Source of the DNA: Furcasterigmium furcatum
Taxonomy: Eukaryota > Ascomycota > Sordariomycetes > Glomerellales > Plectosphaerellaceae
Assembly (NCBI GenBank): GCA_001599815.1
Contig: BCIA01000002.1
Location: 5,925,626-5,989,625 of the forward strand
DNA length: 64,000 nt
Direction of reading: 5' to 3'
Shown here: in pieces, positions 10,889-23,181 of the stretch
Layout of the letters: each line of letters begins with the position of its first letter
Position numbering within the stretch: the stretch's first letter is position 1
Translations under genes and position numbers: made by a program
The notes under the pieces: model-generated
What the model was told of the DNA's origin: nothing
Databases searched by the model: none
What the model saw: the letters and a program-made list of their open reading frames with translations, nothing else

Positions 10889-13002
10889 TGTGGTAAGACT
10901 AGATGGCGGTCGCTTCTAGGAGCTCCCGATTGAAACCATGCGGTGCGACTGGGTGAGCGAGCTGGTGATGGGTTGCCGTGTCGGTCGGTCGGTCGGTCGG
11001 TCGCAATGGCAGGACAGACGACGGTGCGTGTCCGATTGCGTTGCGTTCGGCTCGAAATTGGATGTTGCTTGCCCTCAATGGAAAGCGGAGAAAAGAGGAT
11101 GCAGACCGAGCCGCCACCAATGATGAAACGGAGTCTTAGTAGGCGAGGCGAGAAGCTGTCACCGTGCAGCGCAAAAGAAAGCAGGTGACACAAGCGAACG
11201 GGCAAAGAAACGGCGCAAGAAAGGAACCGGAAAGTCGAGAGAATGTCGGTTTCGTAGGTAGGAAGTCGGTCGGGCGAGGAGGCGTAGGATTCGGGGCCAG
11301 GGTCGAGGCGGGATCCGGGGCGGTTTTGTTGTTGCTGGCTGGAATGCGCACGAGGCGATAGTGACGCGACCAAGGCCGTTCTATTTGGCCTTCATGCCCG
11401 CTGGACTGAGGTGCGAAACGGGTCGGCGCGTACGTGACCGTAGCGTACTACCAAGGTACCAAGGAAGGCAGGTAGGCAATCCGGCGGGGTGGCTCTTTCC
11501 AGGTTGAGGGCGGGCAGTGAACACAATTGGATTATTTCGAGCCGTCGCACCAAAAGTGAGGTCTCGGGAAGGAGTACCAAGCAACAATGATTAGAAGACA
11601 GGGGAGAACCCGATTGACTTAACGGCCTGGAGGGAGGTCTCGGGAGGGAAGCAACCAACAGAAAAAGACGGCAAGACACGTGAAAAGAGAGAGACAAACT
11701 CGTCTTCCGAGTTGAGAAAATGAACAAAAAAGAAGAGTGGCCCTGGGAACAGCGAGCGGGATGTTTGTCCTGCTTGCTGGCTCTTGTCCGCGTCGTCGGC
11801 GTCGGCGAAGCTTGTCTGGCGAGGACGACAGCTGCTGGGGTGAAGGGAAGGGAAGGGGAAGAAGAGGGGAGGGGAGAGAGCGAGTGTGCTGAGGTGAGGT
11901 GAGTGACGCGAGTGAGGTTGTGTGTTTTCTCTTCCACCTATGCTTGACGTGACCCCGGAGGTTAAACAAATTGGGTGCGGTCCAGTCTGGAGCTTCTGAC
12001 CCCGGTCCTCGACTGGAAGCTAATCATCTGTGCCTTGCAGCGGCCTTCACAACATGGACGATGTGGAGCGATGGGGGACCGTGGCCAGGGTACGCCTTGG
12101 TGCAATCTGCCAGTTTCAATGCGACATCTTCTGCCTGTCTGCCTGCCTGTTGGTGCTGTGTCCATGGCATGCCATGTGGTTGTGCACATCGTCCACGATG
12201 AGATCACCATGGTGTTTCTCTGCTTCTCTCTCCCCGACCTCACCCAAGCTTCGTGGCTCGTTGGGCAAGATCCCGCTTACAGAAAAACAGACTCACTCCC
12301 ACGCACCAGCTACATATGTACAGCACACCGCCAGACGCCAGAGCTGGTCCTTCATTTCTCGATCTCCTGCAGTATCAGGGGCACGGCAGCTCAGGTTCCT
12401 GCAACCGCGCCACGTCCGTCCCGCCCAGCAGCTCAGTGTCGTCGGTATCACCACACGCACGTCACCCTCGGCCTATCCCCCGCCATGCATGATCGACCGC
12501 CCGGACAGCTCAAGTAAACAAAGGCATGCGTAAGCGCTGAAGCTGCTCCATCGGATCGCTGGAGAGCATCAGCTCTTCCCATTCTGCCCTCTCGTTCGTC
12601 CGTGAGGAGGAGCGCAGCACAAGTCAACAAAAAACAAACGCGGTCCAGAGTCCCACATGTTTAATTTTGGGATGGACCAAGGCCGCGCTAACGACGTCCG
12701 AGAATGTCATCCTCGTCCAATCAGGAGCTCAGTGATGGGTGCTATCACCCGCAGCTTTTCCGTTTTGGGACCGTGCCTGACCAAGATTTCATTCGCCAGA
12801 TCCTGTCCTGGCCGGTGTCGAAGCCACGTTTGTCAGCCACACTTCTAATTGTGGCTGAATAATGAACGCCGTTCTTTTGCATTTGAAGCTCCGTCTCGAG
12901 GCTTCCACCAACCTTCACAAGACACCAAGGCAAGCTCGATTTCACCTCGACGTATTGAGCTTTTCCCTTCCAACTTGTACAAAACAACTTCACAGCGACA
13001 AA
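10889..13002. other. Divergent promoter region of ApsA and CWC24
   Basis: This 2.1-kb spacer separates two divergent genes. It contains long purine/pyrimidine-biased stretches (for example 11640-11900) that give open but low-complexity frames on the minus strand, a tetranucleotide repeat at 10981-11003, and CT-rich sequence next to both starts. I see no protein I would defend. The ApsA 5' leader probably occupies several hundred bases. Confidence 0.5.
10981..11003. repeat. TCGG tetranucleotide microsatellite
   Basis: Five perfect TCGG units followed by a partial unit lie about 95 bases upstream of the ApsA start, probably in its 5' leader. Confidence 0.9.
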
Positions 13003-14155
13003 ATGGCTCCAGATGCAGAAGCAGAGGGGTCCGCCGCCCCCATTGCCGTCTTCAAGCGTCGCGGCGCAAAAGGCAAAGCAAACATCCGCAAGCGAGCCGC
13101 CACGCCACCACCCGCCAACAGCGACTCCGACTTCTCCTCGTCCGAAGACGAGGCCGGACATCGCATCAAGAGAAGGAAGAAGACCGCGACCGTCACTGCG
13201 TCCTCGAGGGGCAACGTCTCCAAGGCCCAGGACCTCTCCGCGACGACTTTCGCTGCCGATCGAAGCGCGCCCATCTCGACGGGCAACGATGCCACCAAGG
13301 CGAGCAACTGGTACGAGGAAGACTCGAAGGATGCCCTGTCTGCAAAGAACTTGCTAGGGACCACCCGTGCGGCTGTTCAAAACGACGCTGCGGCGGATGG
13401 GACATACAAGGGTCTCGCCAACCAGACCTCCTTCATCCAGAAGCGGCCAGATGCCCCCAGTAGAACAGTTGGTCCTGTCAAGGCGGCAACAAACATCAGA
13501 ACCATTACAATCACGGATTTTGCTCCAGACGTGTGCAAAGATTACAAGCAGACTGGATTTGTAAGTTACTGCCCTCCGATGGGGTCCCCCTGACCCCTTA
13601 TCCACAAAAGTCACAACTTCATATATCACAACACCACGAAGCATACATCACCACCACACACAACCACATCAAGACCATTGCTAACCACCTCATTTTCAGT
13701 GCGGATTCGGCGATAATTGCAAGTACCTCCATGCTAGGGAGGACTTCAAACAAGGATGGCAACTCGACAAAGACTGGGAAAACGTCAGCAAGGGGAAGAA
13801 GAACATGGGTGGCACGGTCATCGCGGATGCGAGCCGGAGCAAGCAAGCCGACAGCGACGATGACGAGGAAGACGCCATGCTCGAGAACATCCCATTCGTC
13901 TGCATCATTTGCAGAGATCCGTACACGGCGCCGATCGTCACAAGATGCGGGCACTACTTCTGCGAGCGCTGTGCTATCACACGGTACCGGAAGGACCCGA
14001 CTTGCGCCGCGTGTGGGAGTGGAACAAATGGCGTGTTCAACTCGGCATCGAGGCTGAAGAAGCTTTTGGAGAAGAAAAAGGAACGGGCAGCGAAGCGGCG
14101 TCAAGCGGCGATAGACGCGGGCGAGGAGGTCAGTGAGGAGGAGGAGGAAGGCTGA
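13003..14155 (+). CDS. CWC24: Pre-mRNA-splicing factor Cwc24 (CCCH + RING zinc fingers)
   Basis: Exons 13003-13560 and 13700-14155 join to 337 residues. Cwc24 (human RNF113) associates transiently with the spliceosome around the first catalytic step; the RING suggests ubiquitin-ligase activity. After a disordered acidic/basic N-terminus comes a CCCH finger (C-x8-C-x5-C-x3-H, residues about 178-196) in VCKDYKQTGF|CGFGDNCKYLH, where the bar is the intron. A C3HC4 RING starts at residue 254 (CIIC ... CGHYFCERC ... CAAC). The 139-nt intron (GTAAGT...TTTTCAG) splits the CCCH finger after its first Cys. The tail is Lys-rich, then acidic. The start codon follows a good context (ACAAAATGGC). Confidence 0.95.
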
Positions 14156-14900
14156 CCATGCCGGTCTGTACCATACTGAACAACACAATCTAACGAAGGC
14201 ATGAGAGCATATGAGAAATGAAATGTTCCTGACACGATCACTGAAACAAGCTTGATTCCCAGTCAGAAGAGCGAAAGCTCCCCCCTGCGGGCAAGATGAG
14301 TATCAAAGTGCTGCCTCTGACTGTGCAGTTGAGTTGGCTCGGCCTGGGTTGAGAGTCATGGCTGAAGATCCAGCTCACTTTGAGATGCCGGTGCCCTAGA
14401 TATCGCTCCCAGTCATGCTGACGATCCAATAATGCAATAACTACTCACAGCATCATATTATCAAACACACCCATGGAAGAAATCTGTATTTGACAACTTA
14501 CAGAGCATCGCGGTGCCTTTTGGGAGCCCCTGATGTCAAGAGATAAGATAAGCCTTATGACCCCGCCACCATCTATCCCACCCGCCAATCGTCACGTCAG
14601 ACGACCCCGCCATCCAGGTGATCGACCCCGACCAGCTGCCTGCTTGCCTCAGCAATACTACACAAGTACCGACATCCGCATCTGCTGCCTACCTACTACG
14701 TGCACTTCTCCGAAACCGCAGAAGAAACATCACCCTGCACTCTTCCAACAAGACACGATAGTTCCCAGGCAAGACAGCGTAGCTCTCAGCACCCAGCACA
14801 GCGACGGAAGCTCGAGTCCTCGCATCCGTGATACCGCACCCGCCGAGCTCCGGTCCCCGTATCGACCGCCCGAGACATCAGCCATCGCATCTCCGCCACC
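14156..14900. other. Spacer and ATG3 5' leader
   Basis: Between two genes on the same strand. The left half has no recognisable gene and is comparatively A+T-rich. The right half is C-rich leader-like sequence and contains the upstream reading frame listed separately. Confidence 0.5.
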
Positions 14901-14904
14901 ATGA
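14533..14904 (+). promoter_or_regulatory. Upstream ORF overlapping the ATG3 start codon (ATGA)
   Basis: A 123-codon frame opens at ATG 14533. Its TGA stop (14902-14904) overlaps the ATG3 start (14901-14903) as ATGA. The peptide is Pro/Arg/Ser-rich and matches nothing I know. If the ATG3 mRNA begins upstream of 14533, this frame could lower or couple ATG3 translation. The transcription start is unknown, so the frame may lie outside the mRNA or be chance. Confidence 0.3.
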
Positions 14905-16056
14905 ACCTGCTCTATTCTACAGTGAACACCCTGCGGGACAGGTACACGCCGGTCTCGCACAAGTCCACATTCCGCCAGTCCGGCCAGATCACGCCCGAGG
15001 AGTTCGTCGCCGCCGGCGACTATCTCGTGTACAAGTTCCCCACCTGGTCCTGGGGCGACGCGGACGACGCCTCCCGGAGGGTGAGCTACCTGCCCGTCGG
15101 GAAGCAGTACCTCGTGACGCGCAACGTGCCGTGCCACCGCCGGCTGAACGAGGACTTCGCCGGCGACGCCGGCCACGAGGAGGCCGTCGTCGAGGGCAAG
15201 ACCGGCGGCGGCGATGACGACGAGGGCTGGCTGCGGACCGGCGGCCTGGCGAGCTCACAGCCCCTGAAGGCGCAGGACGTCAGGACGGTCGACGACGCGG
15301 GCAACATGGGCGAGCGGGAAACCCTGGAGGAGGACGACATCCCCGACATGGAGGACGAGGACGACGACGAGGCCATCATCCGGGACACCGACACCAAGGA
15401 CGGGTGAGTTCGCCGTGACCCCAAGCTTCATGATCTATCTGCCCGCGGATAACTGACCCTGACTCTCCCCCCAGCGGCCGCCGCACCTACACCCTCTACA
15501 TCATGTACTCGACCTACTACCGCACGCCCCGCCTCTACCTCTCCGGCTACCTGCCCAACGGCAACCCCCTGCCGCCGCCAGCCATGATGGACGACATCAT
15601 GGGCGACTACGCCGACAAGACCGTCACCCTCGAGGACTTCCCCTTCTTCGCGAACAACATCAAGATGGCCAGCGTCCACCCCTGCAAGCACGCCTCGGTC
15701 ATGCGCACGCTGCTCGACCGCGCAGACGCCGCCCTCCGCCTCCGCAGGGAGAAGCTGCGCGAGGGCAAGGCCGTCGGCGACCAGGGCATGGAGGGCCTCG
15801 TCGACGAGCTCGGGAAGCTCGACGTCAAGGACGCCACCGCCGCCGCGGAGAAGGAGGGCGACGAGTGGGAGGAGGTGCAGCAGAGCGACGTCGAGCAGGA
15901 GGTCGCCATTCGCGTGGACCAGTACCTCGTCGTGTTCCTGAAGGTAAACCAACCCATCCTACCCTACGTTTCCCCGAGGCGATCATCGCTAACCTGGACC
16001 AGTTCATGGCGAGTGTAACGCCCGGCATCGAGCATGATTTCACCATGGGCGTCTGA
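14901..16056 (+). CDS. ATG3: Autophagy-related E2-like conjugating enzyme Atg3
   Basis: Exons 14901-15403, 15475-15943 and 16003-16056 join to 341 residues. Atg3 accepts Atg8 from Atg7 and transfers it to phosphatidylethanolamine on autophagic membranes. The N-terminus MNLLYSTVNTLRDRYTP is typical and forms the membrane-sensing helix. The catalytic Cys is C238 in the HPCKHA motif. The C-terminus FMASVTPGIEHDFTMGV is the conserved family ending and is encoded by a separate 54-nt exon. Between residues about 95 and 165 is an acidic flexible insertion (EEDDIPDMEDEDDDEA) that in other species carries the Atg7/Atg8-interacting region. Length matches the family (about 310-350). Start context GCCACCATGA is strong. 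Confidence 0.97.
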
Positions 16057-17432
16057 GCCGTCCCGTCGACCGCCCACGTTTTCCTTTCCCCTTCATGAGT
16101 CATGGTTAGGAGTTTGGGGGTTTCGTGACACACTGCGTTGAATCAGTCCGGGTAGCCAGGCGGCATGGGAAGGAAGGTAGACGGCCACAGTTTCATGCGG
16201 TTGTAAGCTCGGAGCCCGCGCCGAGAACGCCCGGAGGGAGCACTTCATACACGTTTGCAGCTCTTGATACAGCGCCGCATGTGATAATAGACACTCTTTC
16301 ATGAGCGAACAGCCACTGTCTCTTGATCCTAAAGGCCACTTGGCCATACACCATGAAGCGCCTCGCAGTTTTGAACAGTCCATAAGCTGTCGGCAAGATG
16401 ACGCCCGCATCTCCCAGCTGGACCTGGCTATCCAATAGACCATTCGACACTTATACAACCTAGCCCCCACGGGTTCGACCACTTGAAATGCTGCTCACCC
16501 GTTTTAGCACCTCCCAACAGCATCTCACCATCCTCGAAACGCCGCCTGCATACAAGCAGCCTCTACAGGAATGCATAGCAAACGCCAACATGCCGAATTC
16601 CGACCTTCCCACCACCCTTCCCGCAACGGGCGACAGCACAGAGGAGGACGTCATGCCGGCCTCCCACGCGACTCGGCCATCAAGAAGCATCATTCGCCCT
16701 GGCCGTCTCCAGTCATATCTCCGAACCGGACAAGGAGGAGGCGAGGTAGACCAAACAACCTTAACACCAACCCTATCCGCAAAGCAGAAGCTTGTCTCTA
16801 GGCCGGCAACGAGGCAAACTAGCGGTGTCTCCCCCTCAATGTCAAAGCTCGTCACCGGCGCTGATCCCGGAGAAGCGGCACAGTACGCGCCACGAGGCCC
16901 GCCAGGCACACTAACGTATCGTGTACCTCGAGGCCAGAAAGGGGGCACGAGAGGGGTCGAGGGTGCCACCTACGTCGTCGCTGATCCAACTGACGCTACG
17001 AGATGGCATCAACGGCAGATCAAGTACTGCTCGGCAATTATGGCCATAGTGAGGCCGGGTTAGTTCTCACGACAGACATCACGTTCATTGAGACGAGTGA
17101 CACGATTGATGCTCGAGCTTCAAATCTCGCATACACACTCATCTGCGTATTCATGCTGCCGGGCAGCCACCAGGCGCCAAAGTGGCGCAGGGATACTCTC
17201 GCTCAACATTCGCCATGCCGTTTCTCTGTAACGACTTGTCGGGCCAGAATGCAGGGACCAGTCAAATAGTACATAGTCCCGATGCCATGCAAGAAACGCC
17301 GTCCGAGGAAGCCATGGATACAGATCCAATCCGCTCGGTGCCATTACCAGTAAAAATCCCTCCCGTCATCGGCGGAGGGCAGAAAAGACTGCATTCAATC
17401 ATTATGTCGTGGTTCGTGGGATGATGCGCCAA
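16057..17432. other. Spacer between ATG3 and the kinase gene
   Basis: This holds the 3' ends of ATG3 (+) and the kinase (-). One long plus-strand frame (16488-17063) is listed separately as a doubtful gene. Nothing else was recognised. Confidence 0.5.
16488..17063 (+). CDS. Doubtful hypothetical protein (191 codons)
   Basis: A single open frame of 191 codons, hydrophilic and rich in Ser, Thr, Pro and Arg, with no motif, signal peptide or membrane segment. An internal ATG at 16590 has a better context (CCAACATGCC) and would give about 157 residues. It lies between two 3' ends, which is an unusual place for a gene, and the opposite strand is also open for 169 codons. It may simply be spacer. 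Confidence 0.22.
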   Translation: MLLTRFSTSQQHLTILETPPAYKQPLQECIANANMPNSDLPTTLPATGDSTEEDVMPASHATRPSRSIIRPGRLQSYLRTGQGGGEVDQTTLTPTLSAKQKLVSRPATRQTSGVSPSMSKLVTGADPGEAAQYAPRGPPGTLTYRVPRGQKGGTRGVEGATYVVADPTDATRWHQRQIKYCSAIMAIVRPG

Positions 17433-19859
17433 TTAGTATCCCGTTTGGCCAGGCATCTTGCCCAGGGAGTGCCCATGGCTCTGTAAGGGGAGGTGGTTGT
17501 GGCAGAAGATCTTCTTCTGGCCGTTGACACGCGTCGCGCCCTTCTTCGATGCGTCGATGTACTTGGCTGGGTCGTCGTAGCTATCGAGCTGGCAGCACTC
17601 GATGTTCCTGACCCATCGGTGGTTGATGACCTCGGAGATGGTGGCCCGCTTGGACGGATCGGGGTTGAGCATCGTCAGGAGGACCCGGCGGAGTGCTGGC
17701 GGGCTGACGAACTGGTCGAAAGGCACGTAATAGGGGTAATCACCATCGGTGATGCGCGCATCCTCATCGGTGTGCTTGGCGTTCCACTTGTCCCACTGCT
17801 TGACGAGCAGGTCATAGTGAGGAGAGCCCGAGTTCGTCTCAGCCCTCTTCCAGATGTTGGCGCCAAAGGTCAGGAAGATCATGATGACGGCCGAACCCCA
17901 CACGTCCATCCCGCGGGGATCGTACTGCTCGCCCTTGCGGAGGACTTCGGGGGCAATGTACGGTTCGCTGCCGCAGATGCCGGGCGAACAGAGGCGAACG
18001 TCGCACATGTTCTGTCCGCACTGCCCGGCGGCCTCGCGCAGGCCGGGATGAGTGCCGGAGAAGACTTCCGAGACGCCAAAATCGGTGATCTTGAGCTTGC
18101 TCCCGTTAGTGATGAGACAATTCTCAAGCTTGATATCGCGGTGAGCGATGCCGTTGGCGTGGAGGTAGTTGACGCCCTGGACGACCTGCTTGAAGAGGCA
18201 GAGGCGGTCGTTGGCGCGGAGGGAGTCCTTCAGGTAGCCCTTCTCGACAAGCTGAAACAGGTCGCCGTCCGAGCAGTATTCCATGACGTGGTTCCAGCGA
18301 CCGTGGTCGGTGCACAGCTGGATCGTCTCGACAATGTTGGGATGATGCAGACTCTTGGCGATGCTGTATTCCGACTTGACCTTCTTCTCGTAGTCCTCGG
18401 CGGTCTCTGCCTTTGACTTGTTGCGGAACTCCTTGACGGCGTACAGCTCGTTGGGGAAGCCCTTGCGGCCCATGAGGGTGACCTTTGACGTGGCGCCCTT
18501 GCCGAGGTGCTTGCCGTGGCGACCGAAGAGCTTGTTCTGGTACTCGTACTCGTTCTGGAGATCGGCGACCTCGACGTGGAAATCGTCGGGCAGGCTGATA
18601 CTGAGTCGCCGGGACTTGACACCGACGCCGACATCGGGCATCTGTGGCCATGGCGAGGGCTCAATATGGGGGTGGCGCTGATGGTGATGGGGATGGGACG
18701 GGTCGTTGGCGGGTTTGTCCGATTCGAAGCTGCGCCTGCGGCCAAGGTGTCTCTTCTTGGGCTGCTTGTCCTTGGCCGGGGACCCAGATTGCACGAAGTT
18801 GATGGCGCGGCTGCGAAGGGTCAGGCCAGTGGAGGCCCTGTTCTTCTTGAAATCATCGGGCTTGGGCATGAGGCCTTCCGACGGCCTGGCGGCGGTGGAG
18901 GCATGGCTGTTGGTGTATGTCTTGGTCATTTCGAGGGTGGGAGAGGGCGGTGTGTGCGAGCGCGTTGTGGTTTGGGAGGGGGTCAGAGAGAAGTCGGGTT
19001 GGCCGTTCTGGGAGCGGTTCGCGTCGTTGAGGGTGGCAGTCTCAGAACCCCCGACATTGTATCTGCCGTCGATAAAACTCATGTCCGGCCTGGAGGAAGC
19101 GGAGCTCGAGTTGGTCCTCCTGAAGAGGTTGGAGACACTCCGCTTAAAACTATGCGTGGAACCGCGGGTGCTGCGACGGGAGAGGTTGCCGGGTGAGGGC
19201 GAAGAAGAATCTTGGTCAGCGGGTTGCGGTGGTGGCGGAAGACTCGGGATTGCGGCAGCGTTAGTGCTGGTCGCGGACGGAGCGTTGGCCGAGTTGACTA
19301 AGGCCGGATGAGGGACGGAGGTGGGCGCCTGGACGGGGTGGTGGTGGTGCTGATGGTTATTGTGGAGGTTGTGCTTGAAATTTGGCTGATCCGGCGTCGG
19401 AATAGTGGTGAACTCCTGGGATTGTCTTGCATCGACGGGAGTGATGGGTTCATTTGGCGACTCGGTGCCCGTCTCGTCTCCCTCGAAAATGGGACTTGCC
19501 AGGTCTGTGGGATACTGACGAGGCGAAGAGGACAAGGGCGGCGTGTTGTATTTCGCCAGAGAGAGATTTGTCGAGTCGTCTGCAAATGGGGTTAGGGGAT
19601 TCCTTTCAACAAGAGCACTGAATTGGGGGCATGTCGTGATGCTTGGCGGATTGCGAGTGGCGGTGGGNGGNGGTGGTGGGGGNGNGGGGNGNATAAGAAG
19701 AAGGAAGTCGACTAGAAGGGAGAGCGATGCCCATCATGACGCAGGGTGCATGAGCAGCAGCAGGAGACAAGGAAAATGCAACGCACCGATGGAGGACACA
19801 CTCGTGGGGAGCGCCGTCCCGTTGGTCAGGTTCCCCGAGACGCTCATGGTTGCGGACAT
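17433..19859 (-). CDS. Ser/Thr protein kinase, Hal4(Sat4)/Hal5-like
   Basis: Exons 19859-19787 and 19579-17433 (minus strand) join to 739 residues. Yeast Hal4/Hal5 kinases stabilise plasma-membrane transporters and control potassium uptake and salt tolerance. The kinase domain spans roughly residues 375-690: glycine loop GKGATSKV, VAIK-type lysine in LYAVKEF, catalytic loop HRDIKLENCL, DFG in TDFGVSEVF and APEVL. The insert with RLCSPGICGSEPYIAPEVL and the ending CCQLDSYDDP are typical of this subfamily. The first 370 residues are disordered, Ser/Pro/His-rich, with RRSTRGSTHSFKRSVSNLF as a likely phosphorylation-rich segment. The first exon encodes MSATMSVSGNLTNGTALPTS and is separated by a 207-nt intron with CTAAC branch point and TTTGCAG acceptor. 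That intron contains the unresolved N bases. Confidence 0.88.
19668..19692. repeat. G-rich low-complexity tract with ambiguous bases
   Basis: This G/GGT-rich tract carries N at 19668, 19671, 19683, 19685, 19690 and 19692 and lies in the kinase gene's first intron. Further N bases in G-rich runs occur at 20804, 20810 and 20850. They mark sequencing trouble and not a biological feature, although a G-rich tract of this kind could form a quadruplex. Confidence 0.8.
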
Positions 19860-22800
19860 GGGGTTCGGATTGCCCAAGTCGGCGGGGGGAGGGAATGGGA
19901 ATGGACGGGAGATGGAAGGAGGGGAAGACTGCAGCTTCCAACGTCCACTCGCGTGAGGCTGCTTGCTGACTGCCCGGTGTTGGTGATGAGGACCAGCAGG
20001 AAGCGACGAGTGTCGTACGGAGAGGCGAAATGACGGAGTGCAATTGAGGAAGAAAAAAAAAGTCCTCGGTGTTGGTCGAGTCCGGACCGCGAATACGTGA
20101 ACGGCGACACCGAGGAGTGAGTGGCAGTTGGGGCCTGGAATGGAATGCTCGGGGCGTGCCAAGAGAGCTCCTCGTGAAGGATTGATTCGCTGCGGCGGCC
20201 GGAACTCCTGATAAGCTTAATGTCCTACCTATGTATAGGTAGGAGGTAGATAGAGCTTCCGAGACAGGTTCGAGGCGCAGTGCGACGAGGAATCCGCGGG
20301 AGGCAGACGAGGTTCCGGGCTTGGGGGTTGCGGGATGCGAGGCGAGTGAAGGTGACAAGGTGAGTGAGAGGGAGGCGGCGAGGCAGACGAGTCTATCCCA
20401 TTTCCGAGGGTTCCAATTCGGCAGTGGAATTCTTCGAGTCCGGTGCTTGCTGTGTGGGCAACCTTGCGAGTTGCCTGCCAAGATATGTCATAGGTCGATC
20501 CGCATGGGAGGATGAAGGAGCAGAGTGAGTTGGACTGGGTTTGGGTTTTGTTGTGTCTGGGGAAGTTAATGATGGGGGTTCTTCCGTTCGGTGGGCGAGT
20601 GAGTGATTAAAAGACGGGAGCCGCCCCCATCGACGCAATTTGAGGGCCAGAAACAACAGCGGCGAATTGCCCGTCCTAGCAGGCAGGTCCAGTCAGTGAG
20701 TGGGTGCGGCGACCTGTGGGCGGCGACGTAAGAAGCTAGTGCTGGTTGGAGGCCAGCAGAAGACGCTGAGGTGACCTAGAGATCGTCCGTGGCGGGCACG
20801 GGGNAGGGGNAATTGGGTATCGTGGATGCGACTTTTCCGTGAAGGGGGGNGGGATGGGCGCGATTTTTCGGGTCCGGGACACTGTGCTGCTGTGCTGGGT
20901 GATGATAAATGGGTGGCAGATGCGCGCCCAGGGGACCCCATGACGGACGGGATCGATCTCGTTTCTCGGCGTCTCTTCTTCTTCTCGAGCCCAGGACTGG
21001 AACCTAAAACCTGGAAGTGCAGGTACCTGGTCAAACTGGTCCACCAGCTCGAATCGCTGTGGTCCCCCTGTGGGGATAGTGGAGGTACCTGTCGCCGACA
21101 CCTCCTGGAACCTGCGGCCACCGGCGAACCAGCATCGTCATCCCTCTCTCGCGCTCACTGACATGACATGGACTCGGGCATGATGGGATGGGCCAAGGTG
21201 GGGGGCCGCCGCCGAATACCGTGCCGGCCTGCTTCCCAGCTGGGAAAAGCCATCCCTCCACCCTCGTTTGCCTCGCTCTCGTCTCGCGCCCCCTCGGATC
21301 CCGCACACGGTACCTACGTTTGCCCTTGGCCCGGCGGCGTCCTTCGGTCAGGCGTTTGGCGGGATTGGACGGAACCCGCTGGAATGGACGCCAATGAGGT
21401 GGCGCTTGATCACTTTCATGGAACTGATGAACTGAACTCCCCAGCGGAGGTGCCTGGCCTCAGCCCAGTAATTATCACGGCTTCGCGCGCGAAAAGTACC
21501 CGCTACTTTACTTACTGGCCTCATGCCCCAACATCAGATGACTGCTCCCACGTCCCGGGGCCTGGCCTCAAACAAAGCGGCCTCTCCTCGCTCCTCTTGA
21601 CCGCCGGAAGCGCGCCATCATCACGATAATCTATCTCCATGGCGCGGCGCAGCCGCATGATCCGATGCCCAAGGGCCAAGGAGGACCCTGGTGTATTTTT
21701 GGACGAATTGACAGGGGCCTGCACCGCCGAGACAGCGAAGCTTTGTGGGGTTGATTGGCAAAGTCTTGGTCCTGCTGCCGGCCTGACCGCCTATCAACGT
21801 CGCCGCAGGTCACGCTCTCGCCTGCTATCTTCACCCCGAATTGCCCTGTCGACACCGTCCCTCAACTCTCCGGGCAGACGGGATTTCATGCGCCTGGCCG
21901 ACCGACAGGTACCGGGCAGCTGATATCCTGCAGGACGCGATGGGTGAAGCCGGCTTGCGCTCGATCACACTTCCCCCAAGACCAAGAAATGGGACGACGA
22001 TTGAAGTCAAACAGCATTAGACTTGGCGAAGCTGGGGCCTGCCCGACCAGTCCCTTTCCCCGCGCAGTGCACATGTCCCGTTCAGGCTCCGTGATACGCG
22101 AGGGGCTCGACAGCTCTCTTCCGAGCAATTGGCAGGCCGCGAGATCATCGTGACCTCTCAGCCTGTTCATCTGGGCGCCATCAGACACCCCCAACCCCGC
22201 GCCCGGCAGGCAGTCTTCTCCAATTCGGGGACGTCCAGACTGACGATCTAACCCCTCGGCCAGACCGACAGCACCAACCTGGTGGCACCCATCACAAGCT
22301 CCGACTTAGCAAGTAAGCTTCATTTTCGCTACACTGTACGGCCTGGCCTGGCTTGCGGTATCACATCTGCATCCCGCGTCTTCCCCGCCACGCAGGACGC
22401 GGTACCACGCGAACGCGGGGTGAAGGAGGCAGAGGGGGGCAAAGGGGGCAAGGGGGCTAGCCCGACGCCTTGACACATCCGAAGCCACGCTGACGGGAAT
22501 GAGAGCGTTACGTGTGCCAAGGCCGGCAATCATTATGTTCCGGCTGAACTCTGATACGGGGGGAGACGGTTTCTTCCAGAGGGACACGGGAGGTTCTAGA
22601 CTCGACTAACGTCCTCTTCCACGATGTTGTTGCGGTGTGCTTCCCCAGGCATGTACAACAGGCCGTAATCCCGCGCTGCACTCACACCGCGTCTTCGATC
22701 AGACCTGCAGGATGCCCAAGTCGTCGAGGCGTTCCACCCCATAAGGAACTTCGAACCGACGACGAAGCGGCTGCCGGAAAGACTTGAATATGCCTCATCT

Positions 22801-23181
22801 TGACCAGTCAGACAGAGGGTAAAAGTCAGGCTGTTCTATCTTGAGGACAGTTCAATGGCAGAGGCTGCACAGCATCGTCACTGTGCAGATGCATCGGAGC
22901 ACAACCCCCCGCGTCAATCCTCCAATGGCAGACTGTCACATTCTCCTACAATAGGTAAACAGTCACATGTGCCGACATAGTATTGACGCATGTGTGGCTT
23001 CGATGTTGTACAAGACTACACGCCTCTCATGGCTCGGTTGTCGAGTCCTCCTTGGGCATGGGGTAGGCCGATCACCTTGATACATCCCCTTGATAGCACT
23101 ACTGGATCACCTTTTGCTATTTTCATGTGCCTCGACAGCCATGAAATTCAATTTTCGGCTTTGAATCAGCTATCAGGTTGG
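19860..23181. other. 3.3-kb spacer between kinase and cyclase genes
   Basis: The left part (to about 20.7 kb) is probably kinase promoter and 5' leader, with CT/GA-biased sequence. The rest has no frame that looks conserved. Open frames of 130-150 codons exist on both strands but are compositionally random. A few short pyrimidine-rich segments occur. No RNA gene was seen. Confidence 0.5.

Noticed and set aside
11392..11937. Minus-strand 181-codon frame in the ApsA/CWC24 spacer
   Set aside because: Low-complexity Ser/Pro/Leu sequence caused by a pyrimidine-rich leader. No conserved segment is visible.
19668..20850. N bases as possible gene breaks
   Set aside because: They lie in an intron and in spacer DNA and do not interrupt any coding exon.
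20700..23180. Search for a tRNA or other RNA gene in the long spacers
   Set aside because: No paired acceptor/T-arm pattern with a GGTTCGAATCC-like box was found in this spacer or the other long gaps.
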